Assembly: GCA_016931935.1 (NCBI GenBank)
Contig: JAFGDW010000146.1
Span: 1 to 32,539 of the forward strand
Direction: 5' to 3'
Length of the DNA stretch: 32,539 nucleotides
Source: Candidatus Zhuqueibacterota bacterium
GTDB taxonomy: Bacteria > Zhuqueibacterota > Zhuqueibacteria > Thermofontimicrobiales > Thiofontviventaceae
Program-made: the position numbers and the translations under genes
The notes under the pieces: generated by a model
What the model was told of the DNA's origin: nothing
Seen by the model: the letters and a program-made list of their open reading frames with translations, nothing else
The model's database searches: none
Shown: one piece after another, positions 24,006-32,539 of the stretch
How positions within the stretch are numbered: position 1 is the stretch's first letter
Layout: each line of letters begins with the position of its first letter

Positions 24006-25265
24006 TTAATCTGTTAAATTACTATGTTTATTTACTGAGACTTTATATTGTTTAAGTGCTTTTCTTTTTCGTTGAAATTCATTCACTAATGATTTTTTGA
24101 GAAGTTTAGTTTCTCTTCGTACCGCGACATCCTGTGGAACCGGACTTTCCATGGAAAATGCCTTAGTATTTGGCCTGGTCTGATAATTGTATACTTCGGC
24201 ATAATCCAATCGCAATTCATCAAGTAAATTATATGTATCCTGGAATTCTTCATCGGTCTCACTGGGAAATCCCACCATCAGTTGAGTGCGAACAAAAATT
24301 TCCGGAAAGTTATCATTTATAGTTTTAATATTTTGTTTATATTCTTCGATTGTATACATTCTATTCATTAACTTCAAAATTCGATTATTACCGGACTCTG
24401 CGGCAGAACTGAGGAAGGATATCTTCCCGGTTTCCAGAATCTCCATGAGGTCTGGTAACATTTTTTTCAAAAATCGCGGCTGAATATTTCGCAAGCGAAT
24501 TTCATAATCGCCTTCATATTTTACTAATTCACGCAATAAAGGTACTAACGAAATTCCAATATCTCTGCCATAAGCTCCCAAATCCGTCCCTAATAAGGCA
24601 AACTCTTTGTATCCTTTTTCAAGGCCTTCTTCAAATTCCTTTTTGATGTTTTCAATAGTTTTACTTCGCACCCGTCCTCGTGACAACCGAACCGCACAAA
24701 ATGTACATAATCCCAAACAACCAGTCGATATTTTTATGCAGTAGGAGTGTGGCCGGGAAACATGTATTACTTGACTGAGATTAATGTGGTATTTAGCCAT
24801 TAAATTCAGAAAAATAGAGTCAAAATTTAATATGTCTTTTAAATTTCTAACGCACGTTAAATCGTTACTTATGCGCTCAGTTCTGGGTACCAAATAATTT
24901 GCATAGTAATCATGAGAATTTGTTTCCGTTCCAAGTATTTTGCACAGCTCTTGAATATCATCTGATTCAAAAATGGTACCATCATAAACTTCTCTTAACC
25001 GATTTATATTTATTTTGGGCAAACAACCATAAACGAAAAGCGGATGCCCAGCTTTTTTTTGAGACTTTAGCTGCTCGATCATTTTTACCGAAAGATCCTC
25101 GGACGTCTGCGTTAATGCACATGTATTGAAAAGTAGTAAATCTGCTTCCCGGCAGTTATCGACTATGGCATATTGTTTTGATTCCAGAAAATTTATAGTT
25201 CGGGCAACATCAATTCGATTTTCCGGGCAGCCGTTTGTCATAATAAAGACTTTTTTGAAGAACAT
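24006..25265 (-). CDS. MiaB/RimO-like radical SAM methylthiotransferase without a recognisable TRAM domain
   Basis: This 419-residue protein has the methylthiotransferase architecture. The N-terminal UPF0004 domain has three cluster cysteines: Cys13 (NGCPENRID), Cys49 (FNTCALTQTSEDLS) and Cys81 (YGCLPKIN). The radical SAM core has CLGLCTFC (Cys183, Cys187, Cys190), followed by SRGRVRSKTIENI and LLGTDLGAYGRDIG. About 65 residues between the domains look like a lineage insertion. MiaB, RimO and MtaB normally end in a TRAM RNA-binding domain of about 60 aa; here the chain stops in a basic helical tail. Known members add SCH3 to tRNA bases or to ribosomal protein S12. Its position inside a glycan locus and the missing TRAM suggest a different substrate, by inference. 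AGGGGG sits 4 nt before the ATG. Confidence 0.85.
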   Translation of the reverse strand: MFFKKVFIMTNGCPENRIDVARTINFLESKQYAIVDNCREADLLLFNTCALTQTSEDLSVKMIEQLKSQKKAGHPLFVYGCLPKININRLREVYDGTIFESDDIQELCKILGTETNSHDYYANYLVPRTERISNDLTCVRNLKDILNFDSIFLNLMAKYHINLSQVIHVSRPHSYCIKISTGCLGLCTFCAVRLSRGRVRSKTIENIKKEFEEGLEKGYKEFALLGTDLGAYGRDIGISLVPLLRELVKYEGDYEIRLRNIQPRFLKKMLPDLMEILETGKISFLSSAAESGNNRILKLMNRMYTIEEYKQNIKTINDNFPEIFVRTQLMVGFPSETDEEFQDTYNLLDELRLDYAEVYNYQTRPNTKAFSMESPVPQDVAVRRETKLLKKSLVNEFQRKRKALKQYKVSVNKHSNLTD

Positions 25266-25308
25266 AATTCCCCCTAGATTTTGAGTTGTTTCCGCAAATA
25301 AATTGATT

Positions 25309-28182
25309 CTACTGCATGAGTATTACTTTAGAGATAGCATAAGTACTCTTTGTAGAAGCAACAATTAAATATAATCCGGAAGGCAACGTATTTCCAGTTG
25401 AGTCTTTTCCATCCCATGTGTATTGATATGTTGCTGGTTCTTTTATTTCGTTTTCAGTGACAGTACGAACAATCTGACCTAGTATATTGAATATTTTTAG
25501 ATTGATAACATCCGAATGCGGTGTTGTAAGTTCGATATTCGTCACCTCCGGATAAATATCAGATGCAGGCGAAAAAGGATTGGGATAACATTTCGAAAGC
25601 TTAAATGAGTTCGGTTCAGATTGAGTTATCATAATAGGATTACTGAATTCATATGAACCATCGAAATTTATTTGTTTTAAGCGATAATATGTATTGTTAT
25701 AAATTGGTTGCTCATCAATAAATTCAAATTCAACAAACTTGGCCGTCGTTCGTTCACTTCTACGAAAACCAATCTTCGTATATTTATTTTCAGTTGCTCG
25801 TCTTCGATAAATTTCATATCCATACTTTTTGATATCGGTGGAGACTTTCCATTTTAATAATACATAATCTTCAACTCGCTTAACAAAAAACTCAACCAAT
25901 TCTATCGGCAGTAATTCCGTTTGAATAACCGAAAGATTTTGCCACAGGTGTAAATATTTATATTGGCTCCAGGCAATTGAAACGATGTCCAAATCGCCAT
26001 CATTATCCAAATCGCAAATACGCGCGCCCAAATGACTTGAGTGAGGCGCAATTTCAACATTATGGGCTTTCCAGGCTGCTCCATTATTTAGATTTTCATA
26101 AATAACGGTCAGGTTATCCTCGGCTGGTTCTTTTCCCTGATCCGTATGTTCGGCTGCGACAACATCGATGTCACCATCATTGTCCATATCGGCAATATCC
26201 AGGCTATTAACCGATCTTAAAGTCGCTATAACATGTTGTTGCCATTGTCCGGTTTTGGGATCAGACGGAGCTTCGAACCAGTAGATATTTGCATTATAGT
26301 CCCAGTCTTGTGTCTCCTCGGTTGAAATAATATCCGGCAAGCCGTCGTCATTTAAATCAGCAATCGCCATCCGATCAAGCCATTGTGTCGACGTTCCCAC
26401 AATATACTTCTTCCAGTTTCCTGTACCATTGTCCGGATTTTCATACCAAATAACATGGTGACCATCACTATCTACAGAAGCTAAATCCAAATCACCATCT
26501 CCATCAAAGTCGCTTGCCGCAACACCTTCTTCCTCGTTAACAGATGATATTTGAATCAGTGGCCAATTCTCACTTGCGTGTGACCGGTCAGGGATTCGTA
26601 AATAATACAGGCTTTTACCATGCGTGAAGACAAGCTCGGGCTTCCCATTTTTGACAATTTGCGCCAATTCGTACCCCTGAGTTCTTGCCTGAGGGAGTAT
26701 ATCAATTTGATAGGATTTCCAGGAAGTTCCACTGGAATTCTGAGCCTCGATCCAGGTAAGGTTTGTATAGTCTATAATTCCGACCAAATCACAGTATTCA
26801 TCATCATCGACATCAACTGCGAAGTAAACATCAAGATCGCGCTGCAACAAAATTCGCTGACATTGGTTGTCCAAATAGTAGCCCGGATTAATGTACAGAT
26901 ACGATCCCGCGATAATATCCGTATAACCGTCACTATTAACATCACAAAAAACAAGTCCCATTTTGCCAAATTGATCATCTGGTCGCTCTGAATCGATAGT
27001 AATATAGTCCCATCTATCCAAAGAATTGGATGTAGTAGTGTCTGCCGTCAAATTTTCCCACATTTCAATAACCCGAGTCATGCCACCATAATTTTTACCT
27101 ATGATATCAATATCACCGTCCAGACCAATATCAGCAGTTCGCATATTATGAGAACCTGTGGTAGCAATTATATTTTTGGTCCAGGAGCCTGCAGCATTAA
27201 GATAAACGATGACTCGTTTTTGGGAAGATGTATGCATTTCGGCTGTCAAAACATCGGGATCACCGTCATTATTAAAATCAGCGATCTGAAGGCTGTGTGC
27301 ACCTTCAAGGATTTCATTTTCAATAATGTGTTTTGCCCATGTACCATCTTTTCTATCCACAGGTGCTTCGAACCATATAACCTGACCATCTCCTTCGGAA
27401 ACAGTCAGGATAACGTCCAACCGGTTATCTTCATTCATATCAGCGATCTTTACGCGGGCTGTCGCAGACCATTGAGCTTCGATTGTGTGTACCGTCCAGC
27501 TTCCGGAGTCATCCGGATTCGGATTTTCAATCCATAAGCCACCATAAACAATATCAGGATCACTATCACCGTCCAAATCAGCCAGGGCAGTGCCTTCGCC
27601 CGATTTGGTATAAATAACCTGGCTTTTCCACGAATCCGGTTGCACTTGACGCCATAGCACAAGTTTGGTTTTATCACACGTAACGACATCGAGATCACCA
27701 TCGTTATCAATATCACCAACTTCTACATCATGCCCGTATCCTTTACCAATTATATGCGCCTTCCATAGACTACCGTTTAGTTCGTCTGGATTTTCATACC
27801 AGTATATTTCAGGATTGGGACTGTGGTAATTGCTAATAATTATATCCAAATCGCCATCATTATCCACATCGCCCGTTTGGCCATCGGTTGTAAATTCGCC
27901 ATTGCCGACAGGGTGTTTTTTCCAGGTCGGATATTCGTACCAAACAAGTCCATGTTCTTCAGCGCCTTCACCGCCAATTACAACATCCGGATAACCATCC
28001 CCATTAATATCGCCGACTGCACAAACATCCGTGCAGCACTCTGATCCACTATTGGGTTCGTTATCAATAATCAAATGTTTAAATGACAAATCATCAGCTT
28101 TAACCACAGAAAAAAATGATAACAACAAGTAAAACAGAATAAGCGATTTAACACGAATTTTAAATATATTCATTATAAACAT
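25309..28182 (-). CDS. Secreted FG-GAP/VCBS repeat protein with T9SS sorting domain
   Basis: This is a large exported protein of about 957 residues. A signal peptide covers the N-terminus (SLILFYLLLSFFSVVKA). About thirteen FG-GAP/VCBS repeats follow, each with a calcium-loop pattern such as GDINGDGYPDVVIGG, GDVDNDGDLDIII, ADLNDDGLPDIIS and CDLDNDGDLDIVS, predicting one or two seven-bladed beta-propellers. A fibronectin-like domain (about 775-860) leads to the T9SS tail with CYPNPFSPASDI, FNILGQIVRTV and SGLYLIVAS. Start candidates are GTG 28185, ATG 28182 and ATG 28173; AGGG lies 4 nt before ATG 28182. It probably binds calcium and glycan or protein at the cell surface. The T9SS tail inside an EPS operon is striking. 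Confidence 0.85.
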   Translation of the reverse strand: MFIMNIFKIRVKSLILFYLLLSFFSVVKADDLSFKHLIIDNEPNSGSECCTDVCAVGDINGDGYPDVVIGGEGAEEHGLVWYEYPTWKKHPVGNGEFTTDGQTGDVDNDGDLDIIISNYHSPNPEIYWYENPDELNGSLWKAHIIGKGYGHDVEVGDIDNDGDLDVVTCDKTKLVLWRQVQPDSWKSQVIYTKSGEGTALADLDGDSDPDIVYGGLWIENPNPDDSGSWTVHTIEAQWSATARVKIADMNEDNRLDVILTVSEGDGQVIWFEAPVDRKDGTWAKHIIENEILEGAHSLQIADFNNDGDPDVLTAEMHTSSQKRVIVYLNAAGSWTKNIIATTGSHNMRTADIGLDGDIDIIGKNYGGMTRVIEMWENLTADTTTSNSLDRWDYITIDSERPDDQFGKMGLVFCDVNSDGYTDIIAGSYLYINPGYYLDNQCQRILLQRDLDVYFAVDVDDDEYCDLVGIIDYTNLTWIEAQNSSGTSWKSYQIDILPQARTQGYELAQIVKNGKPELVFTHGKSLYYLRIPDRSHASENWPLIQISSVNEEEGVAASDFDGDGDLDLASVDSDGHHVIWYENPDNGTGNWKKYIVGTSTQWLDRMAIADLNDDGLPDIISTEETQDWDYNANIYWFEAPSDPKTGQWQQHVIATLRSVNSLDIADMDNDGDIDVVAAEHTDQGKEPAEDNLTVIYENLNNGAAWKAHNVEIAPHSSHLGARICDLDNDGDLDIVSIAWSQYKYLHLWQNLSVIQTELLPIELVEFFVKRVEDYVLLKWKVSTDIKKYGYEIYRRRATENKYTKIGFRRSERTTAKFVEFEFIDEQPIYNNTYYRLKQINFDGSYEFSNPIMITQSEPNSFKLSKCYPNPFSPASDIYPEVTNIELTTPHSDVINLKIFNILGQIVRTVTENEIKEPATYQYTWDGKDSTGNTLPSGLYLIVASTKSTYAISKVILMQ

Positions 28183-28210
28183 CACACCCTGAAATCATAA
28201 TATGGTAATT

Positions 28211-29257
28211 TTATTTTTCCAGTTTCGTAATTTTTACTGGACCATAGCTGACTTGCGTACGATGAGCAACCAAAGCAACTGCGTATTCACTTTCCGGTAA
28301 AGGTGATCCTTCAATATCAGACAATTTAAGCCAGTCGAAATTATCGGTCTCACCACTTCGGAACCATTTCATTCGTTGTTTATAACAGATATGCTTGCCA
28401 TCACTACCTGCTTCCGGCCAACATTCAATAATTAACGTGTATTTAACTTCCGGTACAATTTGTATATTTCGATACGCTGAAACCCAGGCAGGGGAATTTT
28501 CACCATACTTGTATGAAAACTCCATGCCAATACCATTATAGTGAGAGTAATACCACACCAGGCTGAAATTCCAGCCGCGGCTTGGTAAAACTCCATCATC
28601 ATCGGGGCGTCCCCCCCAGAGTGGCAAAACTCCAAATCCATAAGGATCACCCTTGTTCACATGAAAAATTAAATCTGTTTCGATGCGCCGTCCACCGGCG
28701 AACGCTCCTGAAACAGCCAGCACACGGTCGTAGTCTTCAGAGCCAATTTTGGGACGTACGCGCCATTCACCATCTTTTATGAATGTCTCCCAATGCCCGT
28801 CCTGAACGTCAAGGTCAACGTCAGACCAGTTCTGAATTATGGGAAGCTTTATTGGCGTCGGATCATAATCGAAAACCAGATTCAGCTCACTCGTTGATCC
28901 TGAATATGGAATCGCCTTTAAGTTTACAAAATTCTTGCCTGTTTCGAGATATTTATCTCTTAATTCAAGCGTAAAAAGCGGCGGTGGAACCCGGGGACCA
29001 GCCTGAGTCAAATCTTGCCACTGTCCATCATTTAATCGATACTGGACTTTCTCCACATGTTGATCTATCGTACCACAAATATTTGCCGTAAAATAGCCGT
29101 ACCGTCTGGAATAGGAATCCGGCTGGTGGAAAATATGGATCAGGTTTGAATTAGAATTTGAGAAATGATTTCCAAATATCCCAATTCCAACAAGTACCAA
29201 TATTAAAATTGAAATTAATATATAGCGATTAAACTTTTTTTTCACCACTAACTTCAT
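28211..29257 (-). CDS. Membrane-anchored protein with Ig-like and concanavalin-like beta domains
   Basis: From ATG 29257 this is about 348 residues. Basic residues (KLVVKKKFNR) are followed by a single hydrophobic helix (YILISILILVLVGIGIF, about 11-29), a signal anchor. The outside part begins with an Ig-like region (about 50-150, with RLNDGQWQDL and GKNFVNLKAIPYSG). It continues with an all-beta domain (about 155-348, WETFIKDGEWRVRPKI, RIETDLIFHVN, NFSLVWYYSHYNG, KYTLIIECWPEAG) resembling laminin-G/concanavalin-like lectin folds. I do not recognise a named family. The longer frame from 29341 overlaps the deacetylase heavily and is not preferred; 29257 still overlaps it by 29 bp. A polysaccharide-binding or -modifying role in the periplasm is inferred. 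Confidence 0.65.
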   Translation of the reverse strand: MKLVVKKKFNRYILISILILVLVGIGIFGNHFSNSNSNLIHIFHQPDSYSRRYGYFTANICGTIDQHVEKVQYRLNDGQWQDLTQAGPRVPPPLFTLELRDKYLETGKNFVNLKAIPYSGSTSELNLVFDYDPTPIKLPIIQNWSDVDLDVQDGHWETFIKDGEWRVRPKIGSEDYDRVLAVSGAFAGGRRIETDLIFHVNKGDPYGFGVLPLWGGRPDDDGVLPSRGWNFSLVWYYSHYNGIGMEFSYKYGENSPAWVSAYRNIQIVPEVKYTLIIECWPEAGSDGKHICYKQRMKWFRSGETDNFDWLKLSDIEGSPLPESEYAVALVAHRTQVSYGPVKITKLEK

Positions 29258-30065
29258 ACTTATAAAACAACTCTTTTGATTGAAAAAAACAGTCAAGAAA
29301 ACCGCCGTTTGCCACACCCCCGAGCGTCTTCCAGCGATCATCCTGAATTAATTTTGTCATTTGCGATTTATATTGATCCAACGCCTGTCGTTTCTTCGGA
29401 AGTACATGCTCGATAACATTAGCGTATTTAAATTTGGAAAACATTTTATGCATGGAGATAAGATTGTATTTAATTCTCTTGAAAATGTCACGACGATTAC
29501 TTAATGGCATGCTAAACCATGGCCAGTGACTCCAAAACCATACCGGATATTCAAACACATCAACATGATTAATTGAATGATTCAACGCCCTGCTCACGAT
29601 GATGTTTGTGGCGTTATGATCTTTAGGCGTTTCCAATAAAAACGGGATATAGATTTCTTCCGGCTGATGTGTTTTCAGAATGTCAATTACTCGCCCAACC
29701 GCATCATCTATTTGGGTATTGAGCTTGCCATCCTCGTAATTCAGGAAAAAAACATCATCTTCATTTACGCCAAGCTGGTGTACTGCCGCGATTACTTCTT
29801 GAGAACGGATTGCAATAAGCTCCTGTTCTGAAATCAAACTTGAGTGCGAATGACGGCCATCGGTCATTATTACAATTTTTACATCCGCGCCTGCCTGTTT
29901 TTTTTGGATAATTGTTCCACCGCATCCCAATGTTTCATCATCCGGATGGGGCGAAAAGACGATGGCAGATTTCGAAAAATCTTCACTGGCTGGTAACGCT
30001 GCGTTTCTATATATAAAAGATTTTAATAAATTTCTTATCGAAAGCATGAATGTCGAAATATTCAA
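29229..30065 (-). CDS. PIG-L-family deacetylase
   Basis: This 278-residue protein has the canonical zinc motif FSPHPDDETLGCGGTI (His40, Asp43, Glu44), a following KIVIMTDGRHSHSS strand, and the third ligand motif PKDHNATN (His about 145-152). An N-terminal segment of about 30 residues precedes the core. It would deacetylate an N-acetylated sugar or sugar conjugate. Its ATG overlaps the GT4 stop (ATGA at 30062-30065), so the two are translationally coupled and may act on the same intermediate. It is the second PIG-L protein of the locus and differs from the one at 13805-14434 by having the standard PHPDDE motif. Confidence 0.88.
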   Translation of the reverse strand: MNISTFMLSIRNLLKSFIYRNAALPASEDFSKSAIVFSPHPDDETLGCGGTIIQKKQAGADVKIVIMTDGRHSHSSLISEQELIAIRSQEVIAAVHQLGVNEDDVFFLNYEDGKLNTQIDDAVGRVIDILKTHQPEEIYIPFLLETPKDHNATNIIVSRALNHSINHVDVFEYPVWFWSHWPWFSMPLSNRRDIFKRIKYNLISMHKMFSKFKYANVIEHVLPKKRQALDQYKSQMTKLIQDDRWKTLGGVANGGFLDCFFQSKELFYKYEVSGEKKV

Positions 30066-31303
30066 TTAATTTCCATAATTGCCTGATATTGCATGGCTAA
30101 TTTCCTGGCAATACTATCCCAGGAAAAGAGATCAATTACTTTTTTCCGTCCTGTTTCCCCCATTTGTACCCTTCGGTTTTTATCCGGAAGCAGTCGCAGA
30201 ATGGCGTTCGCCAATTCATCTGCATCACCCGCTTCGATTAAACAACCCGTTTTACCATCATCGACAATTTCGGTCATCCCACCGACATTTGAACAAACAA
30301 CCGGCACTTTACTCGACATCGCTTCAATTAAACTCATTCCGAACGACTCACTAAACGATGGGTTAACTAAAATATCTGCACTCTCGTAAATGCTCACCAA
30401 TTCATCCTGCGTTTTCAAACCGGCAAATGAAACATCATGAAGATTGTTCGATTGAACCTGATTGTGTAAATAATCCATGTAATCGTGATTATAAAATGAG
30501 GCAAGTTCATGAATTTTCGGATCATCGCTTAAAGAAACAATGTACTCTTTGGCTGTCAACGCATACGGCCCGACGATATTAAACTTTACATTAGTCATGC
30601 TAGTAGAAATTTTTTTATAGGCATCCAACATCACATGAATGCCCTTTTCCGGAGAAATTCTTCCTACAAATAATAACTGGTACGTTCCGTTCTTTTTCAC
30701 CTCATGGCTTTTATTGTACCTGTCTATGTCAACGCCATTGTAAATCGTATGGCAAATCGGACAGTATTCGGGAAATTTATTTCGTATTTTTTGAGTAATA
30801 TAGTCACTACAACAAAAAATTCTATCAAGTTTGCGAACTCGTTTTTTTACCAGGTTTGCATCCAACTGTGTCAGCCATTCGCAGTGCATATGCAGAACAA
30901 TTTTAATACGAGGATTGAACAGTAAAATGATCGGAACAAATTGGGATAAATTATGGATATGAACAATATCACAATTCATCCGTCGCAAATCGAAGGCTAT
31001 TTGGAAAATGTAACCAAAATAAAAAAAAACCGACGCGAATAATGGTCGTGTTTCACTAAAAAGCTTTGACAATCGCTTTAAATAACGCAATAATTTTTGA
31101 TCGATGAACGTTGATACTCGTCGACATGAAATCCCGTTTACATCTTCAAATTTTGGCTTTTTGCTTTCTGTTTTTGAATAGACAACAATTTTATGACCTG
31201 CACTCTGCAAACGACTGGCAATTTCATAATTCCATATTGCAATGGAAGCCGCTTTAATCGACGGAAATTCATTCCATGGCTGATTTATAATTGCAATATT
31301 CAT
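30062..31303 (-). CDS. Family 4 glycosyltransferase
   Basis: This 413-residue GT-B protein opens with INQPWNEFPSIKAASIAIWNYEIA (about 6-29). HIHNLSQFVPIILLF lies in the acceptor domain. The C-terminal domain has LLFVGRISPEKGIHVMLDAY (about 218-237) and NPSFSESFGMSLIEAMSSKVPVVCSNVGG with the EX7E signature, ending in DDGKTGCLI and an Arg-rich C-terminal helix. All standard motifs are present. It acts early in the locus order, after the flippase and before a PIG-L deacetylase with which it overlaps by 4 bp. Retaining transfer from a nucleotide sugar is expected; the donor is unknown. Similarity to PimA/MshA-type GT4 next to PIG-L could hint at a GlcNAc-transfer/deacetylation pair. Confidence 0.88.
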   Translation of the reverse strand: MNIAIINQPWNEFPSIKAASIAIWNYEIASRLQSAGHKIVVYSKTESKKPKFEDVNGISCRRVSTFIDQKLLRYLKRLSKLFSETRPLFASVFFYFGYIFQIAFDLRRMNCDIVHIHNLSQFVPIILLFNPRIKIVLHMHCEWLTQLDANLVKKRVRKLDRIFCCSDYITQKIRNKFPEYCPICHTIYNGVDIDRYNKSHEVKKNGTYQLLFVGRISPEKGIHVMLDAYKKISTSMTNVKFNIVGPYALTAKEYIVSLSDDPKIHELASFYNHDYMDYLHNQVQSNNLHDVSFAGLKTQDELVSIYESADILVNPSFSESFGMSLIEAMSSKVPVVCSNVGGMTEIVDDGKTGCLIEAGDADELANAILRLLPDKNRRVQMGETGRKKVIDLFSWDSIARKLAMQYQAIMEIN

Positions 31304-31327
31304 ATGACAAAAATAGTGTTGTATTTC

Positions 31328-32539
31328 CTATTTTACCAAATTAAAACCATATTGTATTTTGTTGATCAAGCCGTGTGTTTGCTTAAAATTAATTAAGACA
31401 GATTTAATGAATGCTAATTCTCTTTTATCAAAAACTTTTACTAAGTAAATACTGGCAATGAAGGCAATAATTAAAAATAATCTGAATGATATATCGAAAA
31501 ATGAATTGGCGAATTCAATGAAATAAGAGAATGATGAAATAACAATGAAAACAAAACTTATCTTAAATAATTTCATTTTTTCAAATGGAATGAAGTACAG
31601 TCGCTGGCTTACATGATAAGTTATCGCCATAATGAGCACAAATGTGAAAAACGATGCAAACGCTGCTCCCAGCATTCCGTAACCAGGGATGAGCAGGTAA
31701 TTCAACGCGACGTTGACGAATGCGCCGACACCGACAATGTAGGCCATATATTTCGTTTTCTTGGCAATGTTTACTCCTAAATCAAGGATTGTATACATGC
31801 CAGAAACAACTCCCATAAAAATGAGAGGCAATAGCACTTTTTGCGCTCTCCAGAATGGTTGCGCTGCCATAATTTTTATAACCAACGGGGAGAATACAAG
31901 CAAACCAATACCAAAAAAGCTAAGGATTAACAGCCAATAGGTAGCGACTTTACTGAAAACTTCTTTCGCATTTTCCTTTTTGGCAATCTGAAAACAATAC
32001 GCGCCCCATGCCGTTGAAAATGGACCGATGACAACCACCAGTAATATGCTGGCAAACCGAAACCCAAGCGAGTATAAACCCAATTCCTCAGTGGAAGCAA
32101 GTTTTTCCAACAAGATTCTATCGGAGATTTGCAATATCCAATTGGCAATAGCAACCAAAATGAGTGGCATGCCGAATTTTACAAGGTCTTTTAATTGAAC
32201 AAGCGAAATGTTTAAGAATAGTACCTCTTTGGTCAGGGCGATATTTACCAGAAATATTGCCAATGTACTGACTGCATTCCCAATGAGAACGCCTTTGACC
32301 CCTAGTTTTAATCCCACTACCAAATATATATTTAAGATAATCTGGATGACAAAACCAATAATGGATACAACGATAAACTTAACTGATTGTAATTTTGCCC
32401 GGTAGATTTGAAACGGAATAAGTGACGTTATTTGGAAAAAACATGTAAATGAAATAATTTTGAGGTATAGTGAAAATTCATTACTATCGTGATAAATAAG
32501 TTGTGCACATCGATCTGAAAATAGATAAAAAAGACCACA
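31328..32539 (-). CDS. Wzx-like polysaccharide flippase, 5' end outside the window
   Basis: This integral membrane protein of the MATE-like/RfbX group moves undecaprenyl-linked repeat units across the inner membrane. The frame is open from 31328 to the right edge, and the gene continues beyond it. The apparent start at 32323 is an internal TTG, since sequence such as SLIPFQIYRAKLQSVKFIVV continues in frame upstream. About ten hydrophobic segments are seen. NLGVNIAKKTKYMAYIVG-like and NYLLIPGYGMLGAAFASFFT sequence near the C-terminal half is characteristic of the family (LLIPxxGxxGAAxA). At least 404 codons are present of the usual 420-500. It heads the visible part of the minus-strand cluster. 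Confidence 0.9.
   Translation of the reverse strand, partial: CGLFYLFSDRCAQLIYHDSNEFSLYLKIISFTCFFQITSLIPFQIYRAKLQSVKFIVVSIIGFVIQIILNIYLVVGLKLGVKGVLIGNAVSTLAIFLVNIALTKEVLFLNISLVQLKDLVKFGMPLILVAIANWILQISDRILLEKLASTEELGLYSLGFRFASILLVVVIGPFSTAWGAYCFQIAKKENAKEVFSKVATYWLLILSFFGIGLLVFSPLVIKIMAAQPFWRAQKVLLPLIFMGVVSGMYTILDLGVNIAKKTKYMAYIVGVGAFVNVALNYLLIPGYGMLGAAFASFFTFVLIMAITYHVSQRLYFIPFEKMKLFKISFVFIVISSFSYFIEFANSFFDISFRLFLIIAFIASIYLVKVFDKRELAFIKSVLINFKQTHGLINKIQYGFNLVK

Noticed and set aside
26620..26991. Antisense open frame of 123 codons inside the VCBS gene, with others at 27148-27537 and 3360-3785
   Set aside because: These are shadow frames of strongly supported genes on the other strand, with low-complexity translations.
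25960..28060. Recurring plus-strand strings like ATCGCCATCATTATCCA spaced through 2 kb, resembling a repeat or CRISPR-like array
   Set aside because: They are the reverse complement of codons for the calcium-loop DNDGD of the VCBS repeats. Spacing is irregular and each lies in frame in the minus-strand gene.
28211..29341. Longer start at 29341 for the membrane-anchored protein
   Set aside because: It would overlap the deacetylase gene by more than 110 bp and add 28 residues before the signal anchor. ATG 29257 gives a natural basic-plus-hydrophobic N-terminus.

Overview
The window is AT-rich bacterial DNA. Two predicted secreted proteins (6057-6692 and 25309-28182) end in a type IX secretion (T9SS) type A sorting domain with a YPNPF motif, an immunoglobulin-like DILGRQV/NILGQIV strand, and a (P)SGxYL strand. 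That style points to the FCB superphylum, closer to Calditrichota, Ignavibacteriota or KSB1-like lineages than to classical Bacteroides. This is inference from protein style; there is no rRNA or marker gene in the window.

Region 1 (1-3917, plus strand) is housekeeping or carbon storage. It holds a small conserved protein of the eRF1-like GPGxAK type, a GlgX-type glycogen debranching enzyme, and an ATP-grasp ligase-like protein whose start overlaps the glgX stop (ATGA).

Region 2 (3918-7008) is gene-poor and decayed. It holds a 5'-truncated type IV prepilin peptidase and a VapBC-like toxin-antitoxin pair whose PIN toxin is broken by two in-frame TAA codons. A strong intrinsic terminator lies downstream of that pair. 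A small T9SS-tagged fibronectin-type protein follows, in AT-rich intergenic DNA.

Region 3 (7009-9561, plus) is a large exported parallel beta-helix/PKD protein, convergent with the next region by only 7 bp.

Region 4 (9569 to the right edge, all minus strand, about 23 kb) is a surface or extracellular polysaccharide locus. In transcription order it encodes a Wzx-type flippase (cut by the window edge), a GT4 glycosyltransferase, a PIG-L deacetylase, a membrane-anchored lectin-like-fold protein, and a 13-repeat FG-GAP/VCBS T9SS cargo. It continues with a MiaB/RimO-like radical SAM enzyme lacking an obvious TRAM domain, two tandem paralogous sugar C-methyltransferase-like proteins, a GT2, a GT4, an O-antigen ligase/polymerase-like protein, a GT4 and a GT2. 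It ends with a translationally coupled block (NodB deacetylase, PIG-L deacetylase, GNAT, WbqC), a fused double GT4, and a FemAB-like acyltransferase. Short gaps and ATGA overlaps indicate one or a few long transcripts, broken by hairpin-containing gaps at about 15.3, 18.9, 20.4 and 23.9 kb.

Taken together, the glycosyltransferases would assemble a repeat unit. The methyltransferases, deacetylases, GNAT and FemAB would decorate it, and the flippase and ligase/polymerase would export and assemble it. No initiating sugar-phosphate transferase, Wza/Wzc exporter or T9SS machinery is seen here, so the locus continues beyond the right edge or relies on distant genes. The most unusual elements are the radical SAM methylthiotransferase homologue inside a glycan locus, T9SS cargo embedded in the same operon, and several decaying or noncanonical gene starts.
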